Below, one piece after another: positions 36,095-45,271 of a stretch of 64,000 bases of DNA (position 1 is its first letter; each line of letters starts with the position of its first letter). Made by a program: the position numbers and the translations under genes. The notes under the pieces are model-generated. The model had not been told where the DNA came from. It saw nothing but the letters and a program-made list of their open reading frames with translations, and did no database searches. Source of the stretch: VAZQ01 sp963712565 (lineage in GTDB: Bacteria > Pseudomonadota > Alphaproteobacteria > Rhizobiales > Xanthobacteraceae). The stretch lies in assembly GCA_963712565.1 (NCBI GenBank), contig CAVQIP010000037.1, positions 62,001-126,000 of the forward strand. Direction: 5' to 3'.

Positions 36095-37157
36095 TCACGA
36101 CAGCCACCGCTCGAGATTGGCGCGCACGAAGGCGTCGTCGTTGAGCTGCGGATAGGCGGCGCAGACGCGGTCGATCTCCTGCTTCTGTCCCGGTCCCAGC
36201 GTCTCGTTCGGGTCGAGGCACCAGATGCCCGCGAGCAGTCCCTGCCGGCGCAGGATCTCGTGGCAGCCGGCGATGACGCCGTGGAAATCGTTGGCCGCGT
36301 CGAAGATCGCGGCGTTGCAGTCGGTGATCTGGGAGTCGAGCGCCAGCAGCTCGGCGGGCACGTTGCCGGCAGCGACCGCGGCGTGGATGCGGTCGAGCAG
36401 CTCGACCGCTTTCTTGACCCACACGCTCCAATGGCCGAGCAGTCCGCCCTTGATGCGCACCGTGGTGGCGCGGCCGTCGGCCGCCACGGTGAACGGGGTG
36501 ACGAGGTCGAGCACGATATGGTCGTCGTTGCCGGTATAGAGCGTGACGCGCTCGGCGGCGCCCGCCTCCACCACCCCGCGCACGACGTCGAGCGTGCGGT
36601 AGCGGTTGAACGGCGCGATCTTGACGGCGACGACGTTCTCGATTGTCGCGAAGCGCCGCCAGAACGAGACCGGCAGCACGCGCCCGCCCACGGCGGGCTG
36701 CAGATAGAAGCCGACGAGCGGAATCTCGCTTGCGACGGCTTGCGCATGCGCGATCAGCTCGTCTTCGCTCGCGCCCTGCAAGCGCAGCGAGCGACAAGAG
36801 CCCGGCGTGATAGCCGAGGCCGCGCGCGATCCGCGCCTCGTTCACCGCCTGCGCCGTGCGGCCGACGAGCCCGGCGATCATGATCGCAGGTTCGCGCGCC
36901 CACTCGCTTGCGCTGCGCATGGCGAGCTCCAGCACCGGTTCGAACAGCCCGGCCGCGCGAATGGCGAACTGGGTGGTGTGAACGCCGACCGCGAGCCCGC
37001 CCGCGCCGGCGTCGAGATAATAGCGGGTGAGCGCGCGCTGGCGGCGAGGGTCGAGCTTGCGGTCGGCATCGAGCGCGAGCGGATGCGCCGGGATCACCAC
37101 GCCCCTGCGCAAGTTGGCGAGCACCTGCGGGTCCCAATCCTGCCAGCGCAAGGGCAT
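36095..37157 (-). pseudogene. Dihydrodipicolinate synthase family protein (single frameshift near 36789)
   Basis: About 353 residues of the DapA/NAL aldolase superfamily. N-terminal half: MPLRWQDWDPQVLANLRRGV and HPLALDADRKLDPRRQRALT, GAGGLAVGVHTTQFAIR. After one extra base near 36789 the second half reads GASEDELIAHAQAVASEIP, LVGFYLQPAVGGRVL, and NVVAVKIAPFNRYRTLD, where the Lys is in the Schiff-base position of the family. The long form with HAAV and WCLDPNETLGPGQKQEIDRV at the C-terminus belongs to an uncharacterised subgroup. The perfect operator-like palindrome at 37171-37186 is only 13 bases upstream of the ATG. Confidence 0.82.
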
Positions 37158-37170
37158 GCGGCGTCCTCAA

Positions 37171-37186
37171 GTAACCGGCCGGTTAC
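37171..37186. promoter_or_regulatory. Candidate TetR operator 1 (upstream of DHDPS-family gene)
   Basis: Perfect 16-base palindrome GTAACCGGCCGGTTAC, 13 bases before the ATG of the aldolase gene. The pattern GTAAC-N6-GTTAC is repeated at 38075-38090 and, with one mismatch, at 41133-41148. The tetR gene lies directly upstream at 37379-38017. Confidence 0.7.
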
Positions 37187-37239
37187 ATTGTGCTTAAAGC
37201 AGCGCGGGCGTCAACGCGAACACTCTCGAACTCGCCGCG

Positions 37240-37325
37240 CATGTCATCCCCGCGAAAGCGGGGATCCGTATTCCAGAGGCCGCAGTTTGGGGCGCGATGG
37301 GTCCCCGCTTGCGCGGGGACGACAG
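37240..37325. repeat. Dispersed palindromic repeat (GTCATCCCCGCGAAAGCGGGGATCC type), copy 2
   Basis: Nearly the same 85 bases as at 14096-14180: CCCCGCGAAAGCGGGG hairpin, TATTCCAGAGGCCGCAGTTTG spacer, GTCCCCGCTTGCGCGGGGAC hairpin. It lies between tetR and the DHDPS-family gene. Confidence 0.85.
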
Positions 37326-37378
37326 CACAGTGAAAACACTCGAATCCTCTCGCATGACGGGCCGAAGATAGAGCGCCG

Positions 37379-38017
37379 TCACGCCCGGATCGCGTTGAGA
37401 ATGACCTCGACATTGTGCCGCTTGCGTCTGCGGCATGCTGCCGCGCTGCCGAGGTCGCGCCCGAAGATGGTGGAGAGGGTCGGATTGTTGGAGAGATAGA
37501 AATAGCCGACCGCGGCGATGGTGATGTAGAGATCGACCGGATCGAGGCCGGGCCGGAACACGCCTTGCGCCACGCCGCGCCGCAGGATGTCGTCGAGCAG
37601 CGCCACGAACGGACTGTGCAGCTCGCGCACCTTCTTCGATTTGCGCAGATGGCGCGCGCCGTGCAGGTTCTCGTTGTTGATCAGGCTGATCAGTTCGGGA
37701 TGCCGGCGGGAATAGTCGAAGGTGAACTCGACCAGCCGGCGGATGGCGGCCTCGGGCGCGAGATGCCCGAGGTCGAGCGTTTTTTCGGTTCCGCGCAGAT
37801 CCTCGTAGACGCGTTCGAGCGCGGCCAGATAGAGCCCGGCCTTGTTGCCGAAATAGTGATAGATCATGCGCTTGTTGGCGCGCGCGCGCCGCGCGATCGC
37901 ATCGACGCGACCGCCCGAGAGACCCTTGGCCGCGAATTCGTGCTGCGCGGCGGAAAGGATCGCTGCCCGCGTGCGGTCGGGGTCGCGCCGGTGCGCACGC
38001 GGTTTCGAGTTCGCCAT
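37379..38017 (-). CDS. TetR family transcriptional regulator
   Basis: A 212-residue regulator. The N-terminal helix-turn-helix is clear (AILSAAQHEFAAKGLSGGRV, then IARRARANKRMIYHYFGNKA, residues about 20-60). The C-terminal ligand domain includes HPELISLINNENLHGARHL and DPVDLYITIAAVGYFYLSNN, as in RutR/AcrR-like subgroups. The ATG is at 38017. It stands between the divergent binding-protein gene at 38155 and the catabolic genes downstream, with a GTAAC-N6-GTTAC palindrome in each promoter region, so it is probably a local repressor released by a pathway metabolite. Confidence 0.88.
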   Translation of the reverse strand: MANSKPRAHRRDPDRTRAAILSAAQHEFAAKGLSGGRVDAIARRARANKRMIYHYFGNKAGLYLAALERVYEDLRGTEKTLDLGHLAPEAAIRRLVEFTFDYSRRHPELISLINNENLHGARHLRKSKKVRELHSPFVALLDDILRRGVAQGVFRPGLDPVDLYITIAAVGYFYLSNNPTLSTIFGRDLGSAAACRRRKRHNVEVILNAIRA

Positions 38018-38074
38018 CAAGTGCCGCAGGGCGCCAATATTGACAGGGTCGGGGAGGCGCTCCTATCGTCCCCG

Positions 38075-38090
38075 GTAACCACGCAGTTAC
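38075..38090. promoter_or_regulatory. Candidate TetR operator 2 (tetR / binding-protein intergenic region)
   Basis: GTAAC-CACGCA-GTTAC, extended by one more pair to GGTAAC...GTTACC (38074-38091). It lies between the divergent tetR (ATG 38017) and binding-protein gene (ATG 38155), the expected place for an operator that controls both. Confidence 0.7.
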
Positions 38091-38154
38091 CACGAACCTT
38101 CGTCGCGCGTCGAGAACGATGCGCCAATCTTGGCGGCAACTTTTGGAGCTCGGT

Positions 38155-39168
38155 ATGAAGACCATCGCGAAAGTCGCGCTCGCGACGCTCGCCGGCATTG
38201 CGCTCGGCGCGTCTCCGGCGGCGGCGCAAAAGATCACCTTCACGCTCAACTGGGTCGCGGGCGGGGACCACGCGCCCTATTTCTATGCCCAGAAGATGGG
38301 CTGGTACAAACAGGCCGGGCTCGACGTCGACTTCGAGACCGGCCGCGGCTCCGCTGCTTCGGCGCAGAAGGTGGGCGCCGGCCAATCGCAGCTCGGCCTC
38401 TCCGACATGGCGGGCGTGCTGCTGTTCCGCGGCAAGGGTCTCGACGCCGTGGGCGTGATGAACGTCTACGCCAATTCGCCGCAGGGCCTCTATTGGCTCA
38501 AGAGCTCCGGCATCCAGAGCGTCAAGGATCTCGCCGGCAAGAAGATCGGCAATCCTGCCGGCGACGGCGCGCGCACCATGTGGCCGGCGCTGGCCAGGAA
38601 GGTCGGCATCGATCCGAACTCGGTGACCTGGGTCAACATCGACGCCAACGCCAAGCTCAGCGCGCTCAAGGCCAAGACCATCGACGCCACCACGTCGTTC
38701 TTCAACCTTCACCACGTGTTCGCGCGCGAGCTCGGCGGCGACATGGGCTTCCTGGCGTGGAAGGATGCCGGCGTGAACCCCTACGGCAACTCCATCATCG
38801 CCAATGGTCCGTGGCTCAAGGCCAACCGCGACAAGGCCGACAAGTTCGTCAAGGTCACGCAGAAGGCGTTCGCCGAATGCGTCAAGACGCCGGATCCCTG
38901 CATCAAGGCGCTGGTCGAGGCAAACGGCGCGCTGCTCTACCAGAACGAGCTCGACAACTGGCACCTCGTCACCATCCTGATGAGCGACGACATCTCGCGC
39001 ACGGTGGCGCTCGGCTGGCAGGACGACAAGCGCATGGCCGACGACTACAAGCTGGTCGACGAATATCTGAAGATGGAAAAGCCCTACGACATCAAGACCG
39101 CCTACACCAACGAGTTCCTCGACAAGAACGTGAAGATGCCGCCGATCCATCCGCCCAAGCTGTATTGA
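38155..39168 (+). CDS. ABC transporter substrate-binding protein, NMT1/THI5/SsuA-like
   Basis: A 337-residue periplasmic receptor. Signal peptide KTIAKVALATLAGIALGASP at residues 2-21 with AAAQ cleavage site, then ITFTLNWVAGGDHAPYFYAQ, the standard opening of NMT1-type receptors, and GAGQSQLGLSDMAGVLLFR and KKIGNPAGDGARTMWPALAR. A GGAG lies 9 bases before the ATG. It is transcribed divergently from tetR and is the probable receptor for the permease and ATPase at 34195-35750. Confidence 0.9.
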   Translation: MKTIAKVALATLAGIALGASPAAAQKITFTLNWVAGGDHAPYFYAQKMGWYKQAGLDVDFETGRGSAASAQKVGAGQSQLGLSDMAGVLLFRGKGLDAVGVMNVYANSPQGLYWLKSSGIQSVKDLAGKKIGNPAGDGARTMWPALARKVGIDPNSVTWVNIDANAKLSALKAKTIDATTSFFNLHHVFARELGGDMGFLAWKDAGVNPYGNSIIANGPWLKANRDKADKFVKVTQKAFAECVKTPDPCIKALVEANGALLYQNELDNWHLVTILMSDDISRTVALGWQDDKRMADDYKLVDEYLKMEKPYDIKTAYTNEFLDKNVKMPPIHPPKLY

Positions 39169-39185
39169 TGCGGCTGGCGGGCGGG

Positions 39186-40064
39186 TCAGCCGAACTCCGG
39201 CCCGATCACGGCGAAGGTGCGCGCCGCGTCGTCGAAGCGCGCCGATGATCCGTGGCGCATGCGCGTGAACGGACGCACCGCGGCGAAGCCGCGCGCGTCG
39301 AGAAAGCCGCGCAGCCCGGTCTTGCCGTCGGCGAGGTCGACGAACAGCGGACCTTCGACGCCATCGAGCGCGCGCGAAAAGAGCGCGCAGGCGACGGCGT
39401 CATCGTCGGCGATCAGCGGGCCGATCTGCCCCGCCAGCGCGCCGTCGCGGCCGAGCGCGAAGCCGGCGATGCGGCCCGCCCGCTCGGCGATGAGCTCGGC
39501 CGCGGGCAGCCGTCCGCGCAGGCCGGCGAGCACGGCCGTGCGCTCGGCGCCGAAGGCCGCGGCATCGTAGGCGCACAGCGCCGGCCACTCGGCGTCGGTC
39601 ACCGGCCGGATGGCGACGCCCGCGGCCGCCGGCAATGGCGCGGCCGCGGGTTGCCGCTCGCGGCGGAGCAGACGGTGAAAGCCCCAGCAGTCTTCGAAGC
39701 CGAGCCGGCGATAGACCGCGCGGCCGTCGGGGGTGGCGTCGAGGACGGGGACCAAGCCGGCGGTGGCGAGGTCGTCGAGCGCCCGGCGCATCAGCCGCGT
39801 CGCCAGGCCGCGGCGGCGATATTCGCCCGCGACCAGCACCATGCTGATCCAGGCGAAGCGGCCGCCATAGGGCAGCGTCGCCGTCGTGGCGACGATGCGA
39901 CCCTCCGCGGTGTGCGCGGCATAGACGCGGCCGAGCGCGAGGAACACGCGCCAATCGGCGGCCAGCTGGTTCCAACGCGCCTCGCGCACGAGCGCGCCGA
40001 CGTCGTCGAGTTCCGACGGCGACAGCGCGGTCTTGACCGCGACCCGCGGTTCAGAAATTGCCAT
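39186..40064 (-). CDS. GNAT family N-acetyltransferase, tandem-domain
   Basis: A 292-residue protein. Residues about 10-140 form a classical GNAT domain with the acetyl-CoA loop SMVLVAGEYRRRGLATRLMR (R/Q-x-x-G-x-A type). The rest (about 150-290) resembles the second GNAT-like domain (LRGRLPAAELIAERAGRIAG, then GPLIADDDAVACALFSRALD) of two-domain acetyltransferases. Its start overlaps the 3' end of the epimerase gene by 14 bases, so it is translated from the same mRNA. Substrate unknown. Confidence 0.85.
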   Translation of the reverse strand: MAISEPRVAVKTALSPSELDDVGALVREARWNQLAADWRVFLALGRVYAAHTAEGRIVATTATLPYGGRFAWISMVLVAGEYRRRGLATRLMRRALDDLATAGLVPVLDATPDGRAVYRRLGFEDCWGFHRLLRRERQPAAAPLPAAAGVAIRPVTDAEWPALCAYDAAAFGAERTAVLAGLRGRLPAAELIAERAGRIAGFALGRDGALAGQIGPLIADDDAVACALFSRALDGVEGPLFVDLADGKTGLRGFLDARGFAAVRPFTRMRHGSSARFDDAARTFAVIGPEFG

Positions 40065-41088
40065 CGCGCGTGTCGTAATGGGTGTCCTTGCCGAGGCTCG
40101 GCATGCCGCGGCCGACCCAGTCCGCGGTCCAATCGATGAGCCGCATCAGCGGCACGCCGGGATAACCGAACAGCCGCATCGCCTCGGCGGTGTTGACGAG
40201 CCAGCCGTCGGCGGCCTCGACGCCGGTGAAGACCGGCCGCTTGCCCAGGCGCTGCCCGAAGGCTTCCGCCAGCCAGCGCACGCTCACGGTCTCCGGGCCG
40301 CTGACATTGAGCGGGCTCGACGGCACCGTGCAATGCCCGAACGCGCGCAGCACCATATCGTTGGCGTCGCCCTGCCAGATCACGTTGACGTGGCCGACCG
40401 CGAGGTTGATCGGCTGGCCGGCGAGCACGCGCGTGGCGACGTCGTGCAGCACGCCGTAGCGCATGTCGATCGCGTAGTTGAGGCGGATGATGCGTCCCGG
40501 CGTGCCGCGCGTGCGCGAGAAATATTGGAACATGGCCTCGCGCGCGACGCAGGAATTGGCATAGGCGCCGGGCGGGGGCGTCGCCGGCGTCGCTTCGGTG
40601 GCGCCGCCGTGGTGCACGTTGACATAGGGGTAAACGCAGCCCGTCGAATAGGCCACGATGCGCGACCCCGCGAAGGCCTCGGCGACCAAGGCCGGCACGT
40701 AAGCATTCATCGCCCAGGTCAGATCTTCATGGCCGGCGGAGCCGAACTTGCGGCCGGCCATGAACACCACGTTGGCAAGTTTCGGCAGCGCGTCGATCTG
40801 TTTGCGGTCGAGCAGATCGGCCGCGATGCATTCGATGCCGGCAGCGGCGAGCTGCTCGCGAAGGCCCTGCTCGCTGAAGCGGGCGACGCCGACCACGCGC
40901 TTGCCCGGCGCCGCGCGCTTGGCGAGGCGGGCCAGTGTCGGGCCGATCTTGCCGCCCACGCCGAGAATGATGACGTCGCCGGGAAGCGTTTCCACTGCGG
41001 CGCGCAACGCCGCCGACGGCGTGGTCATCACCTCCTCGAGGTGCTCGACGTCGCGGAAGCGATCCGGCAGCGCGGGAGATTGAGTCAT
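40051..41088 (-). CDS. NAD-dependent epimerase/dehydratase family protein
   Basis: A 345-residue extended short-chain dehydrogenase. The nucleotide-binding region reads GDVIILGVGGKIGPTLARLA (GxGGxxG variant) near residues 38-57, VVGVARFSEQ, and the conserved S-Y-K stretch appears modified as RIVAYSTGCVYPYVN with GAYANSCVAREAMFQYFSR, where the usual YxxxK is changed to YANSC; the Tyr is kept but the Lys is replaced by Val-Ala context. It therefore may have unusual catalysis or be a dehydratase-like member. TetR operator candidate 3 lies 45 bases upstream of its ATG at 41088. Confidence 0.82.
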   Translation of the reverse strand: MTQSPALPDRFRDVEHLEEVMTTPSAALRAAVETLPGDVIILGVGGKIGPTLARLAKRAAPGKRVVGVARFSEQGLREQLAAAGIECIAADLLDRKQIDALPKLANVVFMAGRKFGSAGHEDLTWAMNAYVPALVAEAFAGSRIVAYSTGCVYPYVNVHHGGATEATPATPPPGAYANSCVAREAMFQYFSRTRGTPGRIIRLNYAIDMRYGVLHDVATRVLAGQPINLAVGHVNVIWQGDANDMVLRAFGHCTVPSSPLNVSGPETVSVRWLAEAFGQRLGKRPVFTGVEAADGWLVNTAEAMRLFGYPGVPLMRLIDWTADWVGRGMPSLGKDTHYDTRDGNF

Positions 41089-41485
41089 CCGGCGTTTCGT
41101 CCTTGAAACGGCAGCGCGCATGAGGAGCGGAAGTAACCGGTTGGATACTAGCGGGCGACCGAATGCATCAGCAAGCGCACACGGGGCCGACGAGCCGCTG
41201 ACCGGCCATGTGCAGGATCGAGCGGCGGTGGACGGCGCTGCCGCGCGGCGCGGCTTGTCCGCTCGCCGCCAGCGACCTTTGGCCACAGATTCGGCCGCAC
41301 AGCGCGGGCGCAGTCCTGCCTGTCGGCAAGGGCGTGCAATCTTGCCCACCGGTGATGGGCTGTATACGATCATGCTTCCGCAAAACGCGGGGATGACCCG
41401 ATTTTTGTTGGTCGGCCGCGGGCAGGTAGCGGATTCAAGACACAGCGGCAAGTTGGACGCGAGCGCCGCCGGGAGGGGATGCGGA
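41089..41485. other. 397-bp divergent promoter region between epimerase and aldehyde dehydrogenase genes
   Basis: Contains the operator candidate at 41133-41148 and otherwise GC-rich sequence without a convincing gene, hairpin repeat or sigma-54 motif. The TTGACGCG-like and AT-rich features needed for a clear sigma-70 assignment are absent. It must hold the promoters of both flanking genes. Confidence 0.6.
41133..41148. promoter_or_regulatory. Candidate TetR operator 3 (upstream of epimerase gene)
   Basis: GTAAC-CGGTTG-GATAC follows the pattern of the sites at 37171 and 38075 with one mismatch (GATAC for GTTAC). It lies 45 bases upstream of the epimerase ATG, which would extend the regulon to the epimerase and acetyltransferase genes. 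Confidence 0.5.
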
Positions 41486-42958
41486 ATGAACGCGCCGATA
41501 CCGAGGATCCTCATCGAATCGATGTGGCGGGGCCGGCTGTTCGGCGCGCAATGGCGGCCCGCGATCGGCGGCTCGCTCGACGTGCTGGAGCCCGCGACCG
41601 GCGCGGTGATCACGCGCGTCGGCAATGCCACCGCCGCGGACGTGCGCCACGCCGCCGCCGAAGCGCGCGCCGCGCAGCCCGCTTGGGCGGCCACGCCTTA
41701 CGACGAGCGCGCCGCGATCCTGCGCAAGGTCGCCGCCCTGATGGCGGAGAACCAGGCCGAACTGGTCTATTGGATCATGCGCGAGACCGGCGGGATCGAG
41801 CCCAAGGCCGGCTTCGAGGTGCAGATGGTGGTCAACATCCTGCACCGTTCGGCGGCGATGTGCACGGAGCCGCAGGGCCTGGTGCTGCCGAGCGACGGCG
41901 GCCGCCTCTCACTCGCCCGGCGCGTGCCGCGCGGCGTCATCGGCGTGATCTCGCCGTTCAACTTCCCGCTCATTCTCAGTAGCCGCGCGGTCGCGCCCGC
42001 GCTCGCCACCGGCAACGCCGTCGTGCTCAAGCCCGATCCGCGCACCGCGCTCACCGGCGGCTTCATCATCGCGCGGCTGTTCGAGGAGGCGGGCCTGCCC
42101 AAGGGCGTGCTGCAGGTCCTGCCCGGCGGCGCCGAGGCCGGCGAGGCGATCTGCACCGATCCCGACATCGCGATGGTTTCGTTCACCGGATCGAGCGCGG
42201 TCGGCCGTCGCATCGGCGAGCTTGCCGGCAAGCATCTCAAGAAGGTGCAGCTCGAGCTCGGCGGCAAGAACGCGGTGATCGTGCTCGAGGACGCCGATCT
42301 CGATGCGGTCGCCTCCGCCATCGCCTTCGGCGCCTGGTTCCATCAGGGCCAGATCTGCATGACCACCGGCCTCGTCATCGCGCACGAGAAGATCGTCGAC
42401 GCGCTCACCGACAAGCTCGTCGCCAAGGCCAAGCATCTGCCGGTGGGCGATCCGACCTCCGGGCAGGTGGCGCTCGGCCCGGTGATCAGCCGTGCCCAGG
42501 TCGATCGCATCCACGGCATCGTCAAGGACACGGTCGCGGCCGGCGCCAAGCTGTGCGCCGGCGGCACCTTCGATGGTCCGTTCTATCGGCCGACCGTGCT
42601 GTCCGGCGTGAAGCCCGGCATGCGCGCCTTCGACGAGGAGGTGTTCGGACCGGTCGCGGCGATCGCCACCTTCGCCACCGAGGACGAAGCGGTTAAGCTC
42701 GCCAACCACAACGAATACGGCCTCTCGGCCGGCGTGTTCTCGACCTCGGTCGGTCGCGCGCTCGCGCTCGGCAACCGGCTGCGCACGGGTCTGCTCCACA
42801 TCAACGACCAGACCGTGGCCGACGAGCCGCACATTCCGTTCGGCGGCACCGGCGCGTCCGGCAACGGCACGCGCATCGGCGGTCCGGCGAATTGGGAGGA
42901 ATTCACGAGCTGGCAATGGGTGACGATCAAGGACAAGCCGAATCCGTATCCGTTCTGA
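41486..42958 (+). CDS. NAD(P)-dependent aldehyde dehydrogenase, benzaldehyde/vanillin dehydrogenase-like
   Basis: A 490-residue ALDH. Motifs in order: GVISPFNFPLILSSRAVAPA (substrate/NAD entry), NAVVLKPDPRTALTGG with the conserved Lys, VSFTGSSAVGRRIGELAGKH, the general-base Glu in VQLELGGKNAVIVLEDADLD, and the catalytic Cys in FHQGQICMTTG. EEVFGPVAAIATF and GTGASGNGTRIGG follow. The HQGQICM loop and length fit the benzaldehyde/vanillin dehydrogenase subgroup, which oxidises aromatic aldehydes to acids. GGGAGGGG precedes the ATG. Genes for aromatic catabolism follow on the same strand. Confidence 0.92.
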   Translation: MNAPIPRILIESMWRGRLFGAQWRPAIGGSLDVLEPATGAVITRVGNATAADVRHAAAEARAAQPAWAATPYDERAAILRKVAALMAENQAELVYWIMRETGGIEPKAGFEVQMVVNILHRSAAMCTEPQGLVLPSDGGRLSLARRVPRGVIGVISPFNFPLILSSRAVAPALATGNAVVLKPDPRTALTGGFIIARLFEEAGLPKGVLQVLPGGAEAGEAICTDPDIAMVSFTGSSAVGRRIGELAGKHLKKVQLELGGKNAVIVLEDADLDAVASAIAFGAWFHQGQICMTTGLVIAHEKIVDALTDKLVAKAKHLPVGDPTSGQVALGPVISRAQVDRIHGIVKDTVAAGAKLCAGGTFDGPFYRPTVLSGVKPGMRAFDEEVFGPVAAIATFATEDEAVKLANHNEYGLSAGVFSTSVGRALALGNRLRTGLLHINDQTVADEPHIPFGGTGASGNGTRIGGPANWEEFTSWQWVTIKDKPNPYPF

Positions 42959-43013
42959 CGGCGCGATGGATGCGGCTTGGTCACGGACAGAAAATCTTAC
43001 GAGGGAGGAAGCG

Positions 43014-44236
43014 ATGAAGGTTCAATTGAGCCGTCTGGCATTGGCCACGGCAATCGGGATCGCCGCGACGACGGCCGTGGCGTTTGCCGCCGACCCGCCC
43101 AAGAGCATCCGCATCGGCTATGCCGTTTCGCTCAGCGGCGTGAACGCGCAAGGCGCCGCCGTGACGACGTTGCCCGCCTACAAGCTGTGGGTGGACGACG
43201 TCAACAAGAAGGGCGGCCTCATGGTCAAGGAATTCAACAAGCGGATTCCGATCGAGGTCGATCGAGTACGACGACACCAGCAATGCCGAGACTGCGGTGC
43301 GCCTCATCGAACGGCTGATGACCCAGGACAAGGTCGATTTCGTGCTGCCGCCCTGGAGCACCGGCTTCAATCTCGCGATCGCGCCGGTCTTCGCGCGCAA
43401 CGGCTATCCGCAGCTTGGCGGTGACCGCCAATTCCAACGACGCCGCCAATCTCGTCAAGCAGATGCCGACGCTGTTCTTCTTCCTCAACGAGCCGCGCAA
43501 TTTCGGCGCCGCGCTGGTCGAGGTGCTGAGCAAGCTCAAGAGCGAGAACAAGATCAACAACAAGATCGTGATGCTCAGCGTCGCCGACCAGTTCGGCGCC
43601 GAGGCTTCCTCCGGCGTCAGCCCCGTGCTGCAAGAATGCAGGCTTCGACATCGTGCTGCGCAAGAGCTATCCGCTCGGCTCCGCCGACCTCACCAACGAG
43701 ATCAAGGAGGCCAAGGCCTCGGGCGCGGACACCTTCGTCGCCTACAGCTATCCGCCCGACACCTTCATGCTGACCAACACCGCGATCACGCAGGGCTACA
43801 ATCCGAAGGTGTTCTACACCGCGCGTGGGCACCGCCTTCGCCGCCTATGGCGCCAATTTCAAGGACAAGGCGCAAGGCGTGCTCGGCATCGGCGGCTGGG
43901 ATCCGACGCTGCCGGGCGCGCAGGATTATGTGCAGCGTCAGATGGCGCTGCTCAAACGCGCCGCCGACGGCTGGGCCGCGCCGGTCACCTATGCGAGCCT
44001 GCAGGTGCTGGAACAGGCGATCGAGAAGGCCGGCACGCTCGACCGCAAGAAGGTGCTCGACACCATCGACAACGACGGTCCCGTAGCAGACCATCGTCGG
44101 GCCGATCGATCTCAAGACCCACATCCGCGGCAAGCAGTGGGGCGTCGGGCAGTGGCAGGGCGGCCAGTTCGTCGGTGTCGCTCCGAGCGATCTGCCGGGC
44201 GCCAAGCCCATCGTCTTCCCCAAGCCGGCGTGGTGA
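43014..44236 (+). pseudogene. ABC transporter substrate-binding protein, LivJ/LivK-like (five single-base frameshifts)
   Basis: Receptor of the Liv-type transporter that follows. A signal peptide LSRLALATAIGIAATTAVAF leads to DPPKSIRIGYAVSLSGVNAQ. The full family sequence can be read after removing five single bases near 43263, 43418, 43631, 43823 and 44085: NAETAVRLIERLMTQDKVDF, LPPWSTGFNLAIAPVFARNG, then VTANSNDAANLVKQMPTLFF, KSYPLGSADLTNEIKEAKAS, and KDKAQGVLGIGGWDPTLPGA. The repaired length is 405 residues and the stop at 44234-44236 falls in frame (IVFPKPAW). Five independent +1 shifts with no loss of conserved sequence point to consensus error. Confidence 0.85.
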
Positions 44237-44401
44237 CTCCATAATCGTCGTCGCCCGCCAACGGGTCCGGCTGAAGGCCGGCCCGATCACAAGCTCCAGC
44301 GGGGCGATCCAGTAGTCACCGGCCTATGCCGGACCCTGCAGTCCAAACGTCGGTGATTACTGGATGCCCCGCTCGCGCGGGGCATGTCACCGAGTGTCAG
44401 C

Positions 44402-45271
44402 ATGTCACTGATCGAAGTCGTTCTGGGCGGCGTGATCACCGGCGGCGTTTACGCCTTGATCGCCATCGGCTTCAATCTGCAATACGGCGTCGCCCGCATC
44501 TTCAATCTGGCCTATGGCGAGTTCCTGATGGCGGCGGCGTTCGCCGCCTTCTGGATGTTCACGCTCGGCCACATCGATCCCATCCTCGGGATGGCGCTGT
44601 CCGTCCCGGTGACCTTCGCCGCCAATTGGCTGGTCTATCGCGTGCTGATGCTGCCGCTGGTGCGTCGCGCGCGCACCCGCGACGACCTCGAGGGCGACAC
44701 CATTCTCGCCACCTTCGGCCTCTTGTTCGTGCTCAAAGGCGCGGCGCAGCTCGCCTTCAGCCCCGACAACCGCTTCTACAACTATCTCAATACGCCGGTT
44801 GACATCGTCGGCTTCACCTTCGCCGCCAACCGCGTGCTCGCCTTCGGCGTCGCCTGCGCGTGCGGGCTTGCCATCTGGCTCGTGCTGACGCGCACGCGCT
44901 TCGGCACGGCGATGCGCGCGCTCGCCATCGATCCCACCGGCGCCCGCCTCGTCGGCGTCGACGCGACCGCGATGTCGGCACTGGCGTTTGCCGCCGGCGG
45001 CGCGCTGGTGGCGGTGGCTGGCACGCTGATCAGCACGTTCCTCACCTTCAATCCCGCCATCGGCGTCGAATTCACGATGAAGGCGCTGGTGGTGGTGATG
45101 ATGGGCGGCGTCGGCAACATGGTCGGCAGCCTGGTGGCCGGCGTGCTGCTGGGGGTGGCGGAATCGCTCTGCTCTTATTTGGTCGATTCCGGTCTGACGC
45201 TGGCGGTCGCCTATTTGCTGTTTCTCATCGTCCTCCTGGTGCGGCCGCGCGGGCTGTTCGGGACGCCATGA
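44402..45271 (+). CDS. livH: Branched-chain amino acid-type ABC permease LivH
   Basis: A 289-residue permease with about eight helices: VVLGGVITGGVYALIAIGFN, then QYGVARIFNLAYGEFLMAAA (LivH signature), ending VLLVRPRGLFGTP. I chose the ATG at 44402 because LivH proteins begin shortly before the first helix; an ATG at 44384 is in frame. It overlaps livM by the ATGA at 45268-45271. The 165-bp gap to the binding-protein gene contains a CCCCGCTCGCGCGGGG hairpin. Confidence 0.92.
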   Translation: MSLIEVVLGGVITGGVYALIAIGFNLQYGVARIFNLAYGEFLMAAAFAAFWMFTLGHIDPILGMALSVPVTFAANWLVYRVLMLPLVRRARTRDDLEGDTILATFGLLFVLKGAAQLAFSPDNRFYNYLNTPVDIVGFTFAANRVLAFGVACACGLAIWLVLTRTRFGTAMRALAIDPTGARLVGVDATAMSALAFAAGGALVAVAGTLISTFLTFNPAIGVEFTMKALVVVMMGGVGNMVGSLVAGVLLGVAESLCSYLVDSGLTLAVAYLLFLIVLLVRPRGLFGTP

